NCBI GenBank assembly: GCA_902476475.1
Contig: CABSDO010000031.1
Span: forward strand, 1-20,000
DNA: 20,000 nucleotides
Reading direction: 5' to 3'
Source of the DNA: an uncultured Collinsella sp.
Lineage (GTDB): Bacteria; Actinomycetota; Coriobacteriia; Coriobacteriales; Coriobacteriaceae
Shown: positions 6,602 through 14,005 of the stretch, piece by piece
How positions within the stretch are numbered: position 1 is the stretch's first letter
Layout of the letters: each line of letters opens with the position of its first letter
Notes under the pieces: generated by a model
Seen by the model: only the letters and a program-made list of their open reading frames with translations
What the model was told of the DNA's origin: nothing
The model's database searches: none
Made by a program: the position numbers and the translations under genes

Positions 6602-7477
6602 ATGAACAAGCCGAGTGTTTCTGCCGGCGTCGTTGCCGGCGTTGCTCTGGGAGCCGCGGCGCTTGGTGCGGCCGCTGTCGCTGTTCGTGCTGCCTGTCTG
6701 CAGGTTGCGCGAACCCGCAATGGGTTGGCGCGCGTGAAACGCGTGCACGATGAGGGCGGCGATGAGATTCGCGTGCTCGTGCAGGGCGGCGTCTACCAAA
6801 GCGCAAGCTATGTTGGCGATCGTTGGGCAGAGCCCGTCTTTGCGTATTATCGTGCATTTGACGATGTGTTTGAGGCCGAGGAAGCAATGCGTGACGCTTA
6901 TGGTCACGGTATCGACCGTACGCTTATGCTGGGCGGCGGTGGGTTTGCCTATCCCAAGTTCGCGCTGATGTCGCACGAGAGCTTGCGCATGGACGTCATT
7001 GAATACGATGCCGAGATTACGCGCCTGGCGCGCCGTTGGTTCTACCTGGACGAGCTGGAGCGCACGGTGGGCGATCGCCTGCGGGTGATTACCGCTGAGG
7101 CGCGTTCGTATCTGGGCGTGACGAGCGTGGGCCATCGTCGCTACGACGTGATCGTGAGCGATTGCTTTGGCGGTGCCGAGCCCGTGCGCGAGCTGGCAAC
7201 TGTCGAGGCGCTGCGTCTGGTGCGGGGCAGCTTGAATCCGGGCGGCATCTACGTGGCTAATATTGTGAGCGCGAACGAGGGGAGCGATGTGTCGTTCCTA
7301 CGCGATTGCGTCGCCACGGCGCTCGAGGTGTTCGATCGCGCTTGGGTGGTGCCTTGCGGTGACAGGGAGTTCGGCGGCGAGGAAAACTACCTGCTCATCG
7401 CTAGTGACGGTGGCTACGCCTTCACCGAAGCCGTGCCCTTCGACACCGACTTCCTCGGCATTCCGCTCCACGACTAG
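6602..7477 (+). CDS. Spermidine-synthase-like protein with N-terminal membrane segment
   Basis: 291 aa. ATG 6602 directly follows the elp3 stop and has AAGGAG 8 nt upstream within the elp3 end. Seen: an Ala/Val-rich hydrophobic N-terminus (about 7-32), then a spermidine-synthase Rossmann fold: GGVYQS (62-67), LGGGGFAYPKF (110-120), VIEYDAEI (132-139), AEARSYL (165-171), YDVIVSDCFGGAEP (181-194) and LNPGGIYVANI (211-221). In true aminopropyltransferases the loop after VI.D carries a second Asp for the diamine; here it reads DCFGG, so polyamine synthesis is doubtful. This matches the broad group annotated as spermidine synthase-like or fused MFS/spermidine synthase. Role unknown; tight linkage with elp3 may only reflect shared expression. 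Confidence 0.8.
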   Translation: MNKPSVSAGVVAGVALGAAALGAAAVAVRAACLQVARTRNGLARVKRVHDEGGDEIRVLVQGGVYQSASYVGDRWAEPVFAYYRAFDDVFEAEEAMRDAYGHGIDRTLMLGGGGFAYPKFALMSHESLRMDVIEYDAEITRLARRWFYLDELERTVGDRLRVITAEARSYLGVTSVGHRRYDVIVSDCFGGAEPVRELATVEALRLVRGSLNPGGIYVANIVSANEGSDVSFLRDCVATALEVFDRAWVVPCGDREFGGEENYLLIASDGGYAFTEAVPFDTDFLGIPLHD

Positions 7478-7484
7478 CTCATTG

Positions 7485-7508
7485 AGCCTCGTCCCAAAAG
7501 ACTTGGCT
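7485..7508. terminator. Weak hairpin between convergent genes
   Basis: AGCC..GTC (7485-7493) can pair with GAC..GGCT (7500-7508) around CCAAAA with a 2x2 internal loop. It fills the 30-nt gap between two converging genes. The stem is short and lacks a T run on either strand, so this is only a possible bidirectional end. Confidence 0.25.
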
Positions 7509-9952
7509 TAGGCGTGGTCGCGCCAGCCGAGGACGCGCTGCTTCATGCCTTTGATGTCGAGGACGCCTTCGGCAAAGCCCTTGCGCACGAGCTCTTCGGG
7601 AACGAACTCATCGTAACGATCAAAGTAAGGCACCTCGCCGGGATAGACGAGCTCGATGGGGTCGAAGTCCTTTTCGGCCTCGGCTGCGAGCACCTCAAAG
7701 AACGTTTCCTCGTCGGCCTTCATCTTAAACTGCATAAAGTACGGGCGTGACGGATCGAGCCCGCGAAGGCCCAGCTCTGCGGCACACTTAATCTTGAGCA
7801 TGCGCTCGAGTGCCAAAAAGGCGTAGCTGCCCAGCCAGGGGAAGAGTACCCAGGTGTCGCCGCCCAGGTTGATAAGCGGTTTAGTTCCCGCGCCCGAAAT
7901 CTCGGCGGTATGACGAGCCTGTGCAAGGCGTGCCCGTGCGTTACCCATAAGGTACGGATATGCTGCGTGCTCGTTGAGCGCCCTGCGCATACGCTCGAGT
8001 ACATGTGTGTTGATGTCACCGGGGCAGTCGCCAAAGTAGGCCGGCACACGGCCCTTGACCTGCGTGGCAAAGACGGTGTGACGCTTCCAGTCCACTTCCT
8101 CGACAATCCAGCAGTGCCCGGCTATGGCGATGCGCTCACCGGGCGGTGGGGGATTGACGATCGTGCCCAACTCGGCCGACTCGCTGCGAACGGTGAACTC
8201 TTCGTTTTCCTGGAACACAGCGTAGAACTTAAAGTTGTTAATGATGCGCTCGCCCGCGAGACCCACGATGAGCCCACCGCCCTCGGTGACCTGGATGTGG
8301 TCGATCTTGATGAGGTGGCGCAGCAGTACGCGATAGTCATCGGCCGAGACGCGGTGGAAATAACTAAGCGTGAGCACGCGTTGGGCAAGTTCGGCCGGTG
8401 TGAGCTCTCCGGTGCTGGCGAGGGTCGACATGGTCTGGTGATAGAGCAGACTGTAGGGGAGTCGATCGAGCTCGGGCGGCTCGACCCACTTTTCTTCGCG
8501 ATAGAGTTGTACGAGCGCGATGCCCTGCAGGAGCTTCCATGGAATGGTCTCGGGCATCATCGTGCGCGGCTCGGGTTCCTCCTCGCGCATGACAAACCAC
8601 ATCTCGGGCGGAAGGTCGCGACGGCCTGTGCGCCCCATGCGCTGCAAAAAGGAGCTGACGGTAAACGGCGCGTCAATCTGGAACGCGCGCTCCAGGCGAC
8701 CGATATCAATGCCGAGCTCCAGCGTAGAGGTGGTGACGGTCGTCTGCGCCTGTTCCTCGTCGCGCATGAGCTCCTCGGCGGTCTCGCGTAGCGATGCCGA
8801 GAGGTTGCCATGATGGATAAGGAAGCGGTCTGGCTCGTGCCGGTTTTCACAGTAGCTGCGCAGCATGGAGCACACGGCCTCTGCCTCCTCGCGCGAGTTG
8901 GCAAAGACCAGGCACTTGCGGCCGCGGGTATGTTCAAAGATGTAGCCCATGCCGGGGTCGGCGTTGTCGGGTGCGGTGTCGGTGGGGTTGAGCAGTGCCT
9001 GCTCGGTCGCTCGTGGGATGTCGACTTCGCCCTCGGGGGCCGAGGAAGTGCGACGGTCTTTGGGAGCGGCCTTGCCCCGTGCCTGCTCGCGACGTTGGCG
9101 GCGTTCCTCCTGTGTGAGTTGTCCGCTGTGGCGCACGTCTTGGACACCGGACGGCAGTGCCGCGGGTGGTGTCGCCTCAATGCGCTCGCACGCGAGCACT
9201 TCGGCCTCTTGAGGACCCGCACTCTCGAATCCCCGCTGCTGCGCCTGGGGACCCGAGTTGTAGAAGTGCTCCATGGAGATACGCCACACGCGGCGCGGCT
9301 CCTCAAAGCGGGGGATGACGCAGTCGCGTCCCGTCCCCTGCGACAAGAAGGCGCCCGTGCGTTCCGGGTCCCCGATGGTGGCCGAAAGGCCAATGCGCCG
9401 GGGCCGCACGCCCGCCATGCGCGAAAGACGCTCGATAAGGCAGAGCGTCTGCCCGCCGCGGTCACCGCGCATGAGCGAGTGGACCTCGTCGATGACCACA
9501 TAGCGCAGGTCGCAGAACATACGCGGGATTGCCATGTGCTTGTGGATCAGGAGTGCCTCGAGTGATTCGGGCGTAATCTGTAGGATGCCGCTTGGCTTTT
9601 TGATGAGCTTTGCCTTGTGCGACTGCGAGACATCGCCGTGCCAGTGCCAGACGGGGATATCGGCCTCTTCGCACAGATCGTTGAGGCGAACGAACTGGTC
9701 GTTGATGAGTGCCTTGAGGGGGCCAATATAGAGGGCGCCAACGCTTGCGGGCGGGTTCTCCCAAAACTCGGTCAGGATGGGAAAGAAGGCTGCCTCGGTT
9801 TTGCCAGATGCCGTGGATGCCGTCAGGAGCACATTGTCTTGCGTGTTGAAGATGGCATCTGCCGCCGCAACCTGGATGGAGCGCAGGCTCTCCCAATCGT
9901 GGGAGTAGATGAAGTCTTGGATAAACGGGGCGTAGCGGTCAAAGGCGTTCAC
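7508..9952 (-). CDS. Lhr/BrxHI-like superfamily 2 DEAD/DEAH helicase
   Basis: 814 aa from GTG 9952, chosen because AGGAGG lies 4 nt upstream; the frame extends to 10015 without a ribosome site. Seen: Walker A region TASTASGKTEA (44-54), GPLKALINDQF (77-87), ITPESLEALL (126-135), motif II DEVH (155-158), LSATIGDPERTG (189-200), then a charged, Arg/Gln-rich insertion of about 100 residues, and the second RecA domain with CLVFANSREEAEAV, TSTLELGIDIG and QRMGRTGRR, followed by a long C-terminal extension (about 300 residues). This layout fits Lhr-type helicases, including BrxHI of type 2 BREX. Third gene of the minus-strand cassette with a BrxD-like ATPase and a TerB_N protein. Expected to act on DNA or DNA-RNA; function in the cassette is inferred. 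Confidence 0.85.
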   Translation of the reverse strand: MNAFDRYAPFIQDFIYSHDWESLRSIQVAAADAIFNTQDNVLLTASTASGKTEAAFFPILTEFWENPPASVGALYIGPLKALINDQFVRLNDLCEEADIPVWHWHGDVSQSHKAKLIKKPSGILQITPESLEALLIHKHMAIPRMFCDLRYVVIDEVHSLMRGDRGGQTLCLIERLSRMAGVRPRRIGLSATIGDPERTGAFLSQGTGRDCVIPRFEEPRRVWRISMEHFYNSGPQAQQRGFESAGPQEAEVLACERIEATPPAALPSGVQDVRHSGQLTQEERRQRREQARGKAAPKDRRTSSAPEGEVDIPRATEQALLNPTDTAPDNADPGMGYIFEHTRGRKCLVFANSREEAEAVCSMLRSYCENRHEPDRFLIHHGNLSASLRETAEELMRDEEQAQTTVTTSTLELGIDIGRLERAFQIDAPFTVSSFLQRMGRTGRRDLPPEMWFVMREEEPEPRTMMPETIPWKLLQGIALVQLYREEKWVEPPELDRLPYSLLYHQTMSTLASTGELTPAELAQRVLTLSYFHRVSADDYRVLLRHLIKIDHIQVTEGGGLIVGLAGERIINNFKFYAVFQENEEFTVRSESAELGTIVNPPPPGERIAIAGHCWIVEEVDWKRHTVFATQVKGRVPAYFGDCPGDINTHVLERMRRALNEHAAYPYLMGNARARLAQARHTAEISGAGTKPLINLGGDTWVLFPWLGSYAFLALERMLKIKCAAELGLRGLDPSRPYFMQFKMKADEETFFEVLAAEAEKDFDPIELVYPGEVPYFDRYDEFVPEELVRKGFAEGVLDIKGMKQRVLGWRDHA

Positions 9953-10041
9953 GGGGCCTCCTCTCATCAACGGGCTGATCAACGCAACGGGCAACGGTTC
10001 GATATCTTGCAACATCGGCGTTTGCCCAGATAAAACCTACC

Positions 10042-10069
10042 AAAAAAACCTGTCCCTTTTTGGCAGGTT
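10042..10069 (-). terminator. Terminator-like hairpin between BrxD-like and helicase genes
   Basis: On the minus strand AACCTG (plus 10064-10069) pairs with CAGGTT (plus 10047-10052) around CCAAAAAGGGA, followed by an uninterrupted T run (plus 10042-10048 is A7). It overlaps the BrxD-like stop codon. A longer alternative stem also exists: plus AACCT-A-CCAAAAA (10034-10046) with TTTTTGG-C-AGGTT (10057-10069), one mismatch in 13. The two folds share bases and exclude each other, giving an attenuator-like geometry about 90 nt before the helicase start. Confidence 0.6.
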
Positions 10070-11372
10070 AGATGGTGAATTCGGCAAAGTTGCGGTCGTC
10101 GTCCGCGGTGCCGGTGTCGTCTGTTGCGGCTGGCGGCGCCAGCGCGTCGCCGCCGACGCTTTGCAGCAACTCGGCCACGTTGGCGTCGGGGTTTTGGCAT
10201 AGGATGTCGAGCAGCTCGATAAAGTCACGAATGACTTCACGCGGCGTCAGATGTGTGTCGGCCCCCACGCGGCCAAACTCAATCTTGAGGAAGTCCACCA
10301 AGTCGTTCTCGGTAAGCGTGGGCGTCCAGCCAAAGTAGCCGGCATGAATCTGCATGAGCTTTTCGATGAGCACCAGCAACTCCTCGTAGGTGAGTGGCTG
10401 CAGGCGGATGATGGGCGCGAGCATGTCCTTAAGGTCCTCGCGTGCAAAGCGGCCCTGAGCGAGTCGACTTCGCAGGGCCTCGTAGGAGAACACGCCACGG
10501 CGGCGGTCTTCGATGGAGGTTGGCGTGCCGCCCATGATCATGCCCAGGTACTGCGCCTTGCCCTGGAGCGTGTCGTTGTACATGGTCAGGATCTTCTCGT
10601 AGTTGTATTGGCGTGTGATGGCGTTGGGAATCTTATACAGATTCACGAGCTCGTCGATGAGCACCAGCATGCCCTTGTAGCCGCTGCAGACCAAAAAGCG
10701 CGCAATGAGCTTAACGTAGTCGTACCAGTCGTCATCGCTGATGATGGTCGAGGAGCCCAGCTCGGCGCGTGCCTCACTCTTGGTGCGGTACTCGCCGCGA
10801 ATCCATTTGGTCACGCGGCTCATAGCTTCTTCGTCGCCCTCGGATACGGCCGCGCGGTAGCGGCGGAGCATGCGGGCGAAGTCGAAGCCGTGGACCATTT
10901 CCTCGAGTGGGGCCAGTTGGGCATTGACGGCAGACTCGTCGGCATCGGCACACGAGGCGACCCAGCGATCCAGGATAAGGTTGAGCGCACCGCCCTCGGG
11001 GCGCGTCTTGGTCGATATGTTGCGGATGAGCTCACGGTAGGTGGCAAGGCCCTGTCCCTGGCCGCCCTGCAGACGGCGCTCAGGGGATAGGTCGGCATCG
11101 GCCACGACGAATCCCTCGCCCATGGCGTGCGTGCGGATCGTCTGGAGCAAAAAGCTCTTGCCGGCGCCGTAGCGACCGACTAGGAAACGGAAGCTTGCGC
11201 CGCCATCGGCGATGAGGCTCAGGTCGGTGAGCAGAGCGCGAATCTCGACCTCTCGCCCCACGGTGATATAGGGAAGGCCGATGCGCGGGACAACGCCGCC
11301 CTTGAGCGAGTTGAGAATGACGGCGGCGACGCGCTTGGGCACGCGGGGTGCTGCGGATGCGGTATCACTCAT
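10068..11372 (-). CDS. BrxD-like (DUF2791) P-loop ATPase
   Basis: 434 aa. Seen: PRIGLPYITVGREVEI (29-44), which is the DUF2791 entry motif, Walker A GRYGAGKS (66-73), Walker B LVLIDE (236-241) followed by LVNLYKI, and LGMIMGGTPTSIED (276-289), a sensor-like strand and loop. C-terminal helices and an acidic tail (about 410-434) complete the protein. The family includes BrxD, an ATP-binding protein of type 2 BREX (Pgl) phage-resistance islands that is regularly next to the BrxHI helicase, as here. Start ATG 11372 overlaps the TerB_N gene's stop by 8 nt, so translation is probably coupled; GAGAGGA lies upstream. Probably a AAA-like NTPase acting with the helicase on DNA; inferred from the family and neighbours. 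Confidence 0.87.
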   Translation of the reverse strand: MSDTASAAPRVPKRVAAVILNSLKGGVVPRIGLPYITVGREVEIRALLTDLSLIADGGASFRFLVGRYGAGKSFLLQTIRTHAMGEGFVVADADLSPERRLQGGQGQGLATYRELIRNISTKTRPEGGALNLILDRWVASCADADESAVNAQLAPLEEMVHGFDFARMLRRYRAAVSEGDEEAMSRVTKWIRGEYRTKSEARAELGSSTIISDDDWYDYVKLIARFLVCSGYKGMLVLIDELVNLYKIPNAITRQYNYEKILTMYNDTLQGKAQYLGMIMGGTPTSIEDRRRGVFSYEALRSRLAQGRFAREDLKDMLAPIIRLQPLTYEELLVLIEKLMQIHAGYFGWTPTLTENDLVDFLKIEFGRVGADTHLTPREVIRDFIELLDILCQNPDANVAELLQSVGGDALAPPAATDDTGTADDDRNFAEFTI

Positions 11373-13110
11373 GGTCTAAGTATCCTCTCACGTCTGCTTC
11401 GTAGTCCTCGATAATGCGCGGTCCTGCCGCGCCAAATTCAATTACGGTGTCACCCACCAGGTCAAAGAGCGCTTCGTTGATGCTATCGACGAGCATGTCC
11501 TCACTCTTGCCCGACTGTGCCACCGCCGATGCCGTCTGCGCTGCGTTTTGCTCGAGGAGCGCTCGAAGATAGGCGTCTGCGGCGGAATCGAGTACGGACG
11601 CGGTGTCGGTGGGCGTGGGCGCTGATGCGAGGAGCGGGGCTACGACGCCAAACTGCTCGGTGGAGATGGTCGGCTCGCCAGCCTCGTCCCTCTGCATGGT
11701 CGTCGCGACTGGTTCGGCGATCGTGTCGGCCGCGGGCTTGGCTTCCCGTCGTTCGGCAACTGCCACCTCGGCATCCGCAAGCGTGCCGTCCTCGCGCTCC
11801 TCGTCGATCAAAAGCGCCTCGCGCGTTTGCGCGGCGGCGCTCCGAATGTGCCCCAGCTGGCTCAGGTCGATATCGATCTTGACGGGCTGATGAGCGGCAT
11901 CCCATGAAAGCCATGCCGTGATCTCGTCATCGATAATCTTAGCCAGATATTTGGGGACCTTCTCTTCCTTAAGGGGATGGCCGGGATCCAGTGCCAAGCG
12001 CAGACGCTGATCACAAGCGCGCATTATCTCACCGAGCTTGCTACTTTTTTGTCTGCTGCCGTGGATGCGCATACATTCCCAAAAGCCATTTTGGCAGCGG
12101 TAGATGTGAATGGGGTCCAGGCGATATTCACAGTCCTCGTGGCGCTCGGGCGCAAAGAACACGGCCGAGGCAAACATGGTGTAGGGCATGGCCGTCTCCT
12201 CCCCAAACAAGCTCGCTACGATGCCGGTCTTTCGGTGCGTGTCATAGTAGCGCGCCATACGGACATACACGGCGCATGCCACGTGGCGCAGGTCGCGATG
12301 GTGGGAACGGTCGAGCCGTGAGTTATTCAGGTTGTACGTCGAGAGTGCGTCGATGGCAGCCATGAGCCGCTCCTCATGCGCCTCATCGGGCGGAAGGGGA
12401 AGCGTGGGCTCGGAGGCCTTGCGACGCGCAGACGGCAGGTCCGACGGTGCCGGCGCGGGTACAAGGTCTCGCGCCGCGCGGCGCAGCTCGATGAGGGCGT
12501 TGTCGAATGCGACGGTTTTAGAGTCGCGAAGCAGCTTGGGGTCGAGCTCATGGAACACGGCGTAGTCCTGCAGCCACACGCGTGCGAACCGGTCGATGCC
12601 GGGTTCAAAGGCGCGATAGGCATCCCAAAATGCCTTGATCTTGTCATAGCCGTCACGCGGATTGTCGACGCCAATGCCGCAGATCAATTCGTAAAGATAA
12701 AGAAAAGCAAACGAGGTCGATGTCTCCTCGATATTGCCGCGGCGCACTTGGGCACGCCAGGTAAAGTAGCCGCGCAACTGTCGATCGCTCATGGCATTGT
12801 AGGTGGGAAAGTACGACTTAAAGGTGCCGTTGTAGGGGCAATCGTCCTCGAAGTCGGCCATCAGCAGGCCTTGACGGTAAAAGAGCTCCGCCTCCGATAG
12901 CCAACGCCCAGCGCCGCCTTTGGGATCATCTTGCCAGCGTGATATCTCGCGCATCTTGCGGTACTGGTCGGGGAGGAAGTTCTGCATCTGACGACCGGTC
13001 TTGAGAATCGGCTCGTCAGCATAGATTTCGTTTGAGAAGCGGGCGGACTGATGGGTCCGGGCCTCGGCCATAATGCGCTCGATGAGCATCTTGACGTCCT
13101 GGTCGGCCAC
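11365..13110 (-). CDS. TerB_N / TerB_C domain protein
   Basis: 581 aa from GTG 13110, which has GAGGAGAG about 5 nt upstream. Seen: a TerB_N domain over about residues 60-270, with the hallmark stretch FPTYNAMSDRQLRGYFTWR (101-119), VRRGNIEETSTSFAFLYLYE (122-141) and GIGVDNPRDGYDK; a charged middle part; a low-complexity Ala/Glu/Thr-rich linker (about 440-520); and at the C-terminus VDSINEALFDLVGD...IEDYEADV, matching TerB_C. No central TerB domain is evident. TerB_N and TerB_C proteins were grouped by comparative genomics with stress and DNA-processing systems that include SF2 helicases and DUF2791-type ATPases. It is the first gene of the cassette. No catalytic site is recognised, so a scaffold or sensing role is possible. 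Confidence 0.85.
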   Translation of the reverse strand: MADQDVKMLIERIMAEARTHQSARFSNEIYADEPILKTGRQMQNFLPDQYRKMREISRWQDDPKGGAGRWLSEAELFYRQGLLMADFEDDCPYNGTFKSYFPTYNAMSDRQLRGYFTWRAQVRRGNIEETSTSFAFLYLYELICGIGVDNPRDGYDKIKAFWDAYRAFEPGIDRFARVWLQDYAVFHELDPKLLRDSKTVAFDNALIELRRAARDLVPAPAPSDLPSARRKASEPTLPLPPDEAHEERLMAAIDALSTYNLNNSRLDRSHHRDLRHVACAVYVRMARYYDTHRKTGIVASLFGEETAMPYTMFASAVFFAPERHEDCEYRLDPIHIYRCQNGFWECMRIHGSRQKSSKLGEIMRACDQRLRLALDPGHPLKEEKVPKYLAKIIDDEITAWLSWDAAHQPVKIDIDLSQLGHIRSAAAQTREALLIDEEREDGTLADAEVAVAERREAKPAADTIAEPVATTMQRDEAGEPTISTEQFGVVAPLLASAPTPTDTASVLDSAADAYLRALLEQNAAQTASAVAQSGKSEDMLVDSINEALFDLVGDTVIEFGAAGPRIIEDYEADVRGYLDHE

Positions 13111-13148
13111 CGCCCTCTCCTCTCCCCATATGGTGTCGGTGACCTCAT

Positions 13149-13154
13149 ATCATA
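13149..13154 (-). promoter_or_regulatory. Probable -10 box of the TerB_N-BrxD-helicase cassette
   Basis: TATGAT on the minus strand lies about 39 nt before the GTG at 13110, in a short AT-richer patch (13140-13200). A -35 at normal distance is poor (TCGAAC-like). This is the only good -10 in the 89-nt gap before the cassette. Confidence 0.4.
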
Positions 13155-13199
13155 GCACAGCATCAAACAGATGTTCGAGATACCGCCGCGTAGATAGAT

Positions 13200-13916
13200 T
13201 TAGAACAGGAGAGCGTAGATGACGGCTATGACAACGGAGGGGAGCATGTTGGCTGTGCGGAAGGTCTGAGGTCGAATAAGGTTAACGCCGACACAGAAGA
13301 TGAGCATGGAGCCCACAAGCGAAAGGCTGTCGAGGGCTGCGGTGGTCATGATGGGGGAGAGCGCACCGGCAAAAAGCGTGATCGTGCCCTGGAACACGGC
13401 GACGGGCAGGGCCGAGAAGATGCAGCCGCGTCCGAGCGAGGCGGTCATGGTGCAGACGATGATGCAGTCCAGTGCGCCCTTCAGAGCGAGCGTGGACCAG
13501 TCGCCGAGCAGGCCGTCCTGAATCGATCCTACGATGGCCATGGCGCCGATACACACGGTGAGCGATGCCGAGACAAAGGCGTTGGTGAACTCGTTGTCGC
13601 CTTCGCTGCCGGTTTTGCGCTTGAGCCATTCGCCGAGGTTCTCGATGGCGGCCTCCAGGTTGATGGCCTCGCCGATGAGCGAACCGAGGGCAAATGAGAC
13701 GATAAGCATGGTGGTGCCGGTAGTCGCCAACGCCTCTCCATCGATAACGAGCATCTTTTGCATGGTGCCGCCCAGGCCGATAAACAGAACGCACAACCCC
13801 GACGCCTTCATGAGCGTGTCTTGGATGCGGGGCGTAATAAAGCGCCCGCCCATGAGGCCCAGCAAACCGCCCGCGATCAAAAGCGCGACATTGATAATCG
13901 TTCCTAAACCTGGCAT
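13200..13916 (-). CDS. DUF554 family integral membrane protein
   Basis: 238 aa from ATG 13916, where AGGAGG sits about 4 nt upstream; a longer in-frame start at 13940 lacks such a site. Seen: Gly-rich hydrophobic helices from the N-terminus (GTIINVALLIAGGLLGLMGG), ALGSLIGEAINLE followed by a soluble charged loop (LGEWLKRKTGSEGDNEF), then FVSASLTVCIGAMAIVGSIQDG, and further hydrophobic stretches to the C-terminus, with about six or seven membrane segments. These are the typical words of the DUF554 (YdfK/YqgA) family, of uncharacterised, presumed transport function. It is probably monocistronic: 89 nt separate it from the TerB_N gene downstream and a 89-nt gap from the exported-protein gene upstream. 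Confidence 0.88.
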   Translation of the reverse strand: MPGLGTIINVALLIAGGLLGLMGGRFITPRIQDTLMKASGLCVLFIGLGGTMQKMLVIDGEALATTGTTMLIVSFALGSLIGEAINLEAAIENLGEWLKRKTGSEGDNEFTNAFVSASLTVCIGAMAIVGSIQDGLLGDWSTLALKGALDCIIVCTMTASLGRGCIFSALPVAVFQGTITLFAGALSPIMTTAALDSLSLVGSMLIFCVGVNLIRPQTFRTANMLPSVVIAVIYALLF

Positions 13917-13973
13917 GAACCCTCCTGTAATTGATGCCAACCCGGCAATCGTAACAGAACGGGGAGGGGAGCG

Positions 13974-13986
13974 CTCGGTGTCCGAG
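13974..13986. other. Small hairpin downstream of the exported-protein locus
   Basis: CTCGG (13974-13978) and CCGAG (13982-13986) flank TGT, 20 nt after the last gene of the minus-strand exported-protein locus. There is no T run, so it is a weak terminator candidate at best. Confidence 0.25.
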
Positions 13987-14005
13987 TCAAGCGGCGGTTG
14001 GCGGT

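Noticed and set aside
3578..7135. A 1185-codon open frame on the minus strand
   Set aside because: It is antisense to the XRE, DUF4097, elp3 and spermidine-synthase-like genes, which carry clear motifs and ribosome sites. Long antisense frames are expected in high-GC DNA; its translation shows no domain and a His/Arg-rich composition.
10034..10069. A CRISPR-like repeat
   Set aside because: It is a single palindromic unit with no repeated copies or spacers in the window, and no cas genes are nearby.
7508..13110. A complete BREX type 2 (Pgl) locus
   Set aside because: No PglZ, PglX, PglW or PglY homologue is present in the window; only the BrxD-like and BrxHI-like parts occur, with a TerB_N protein.
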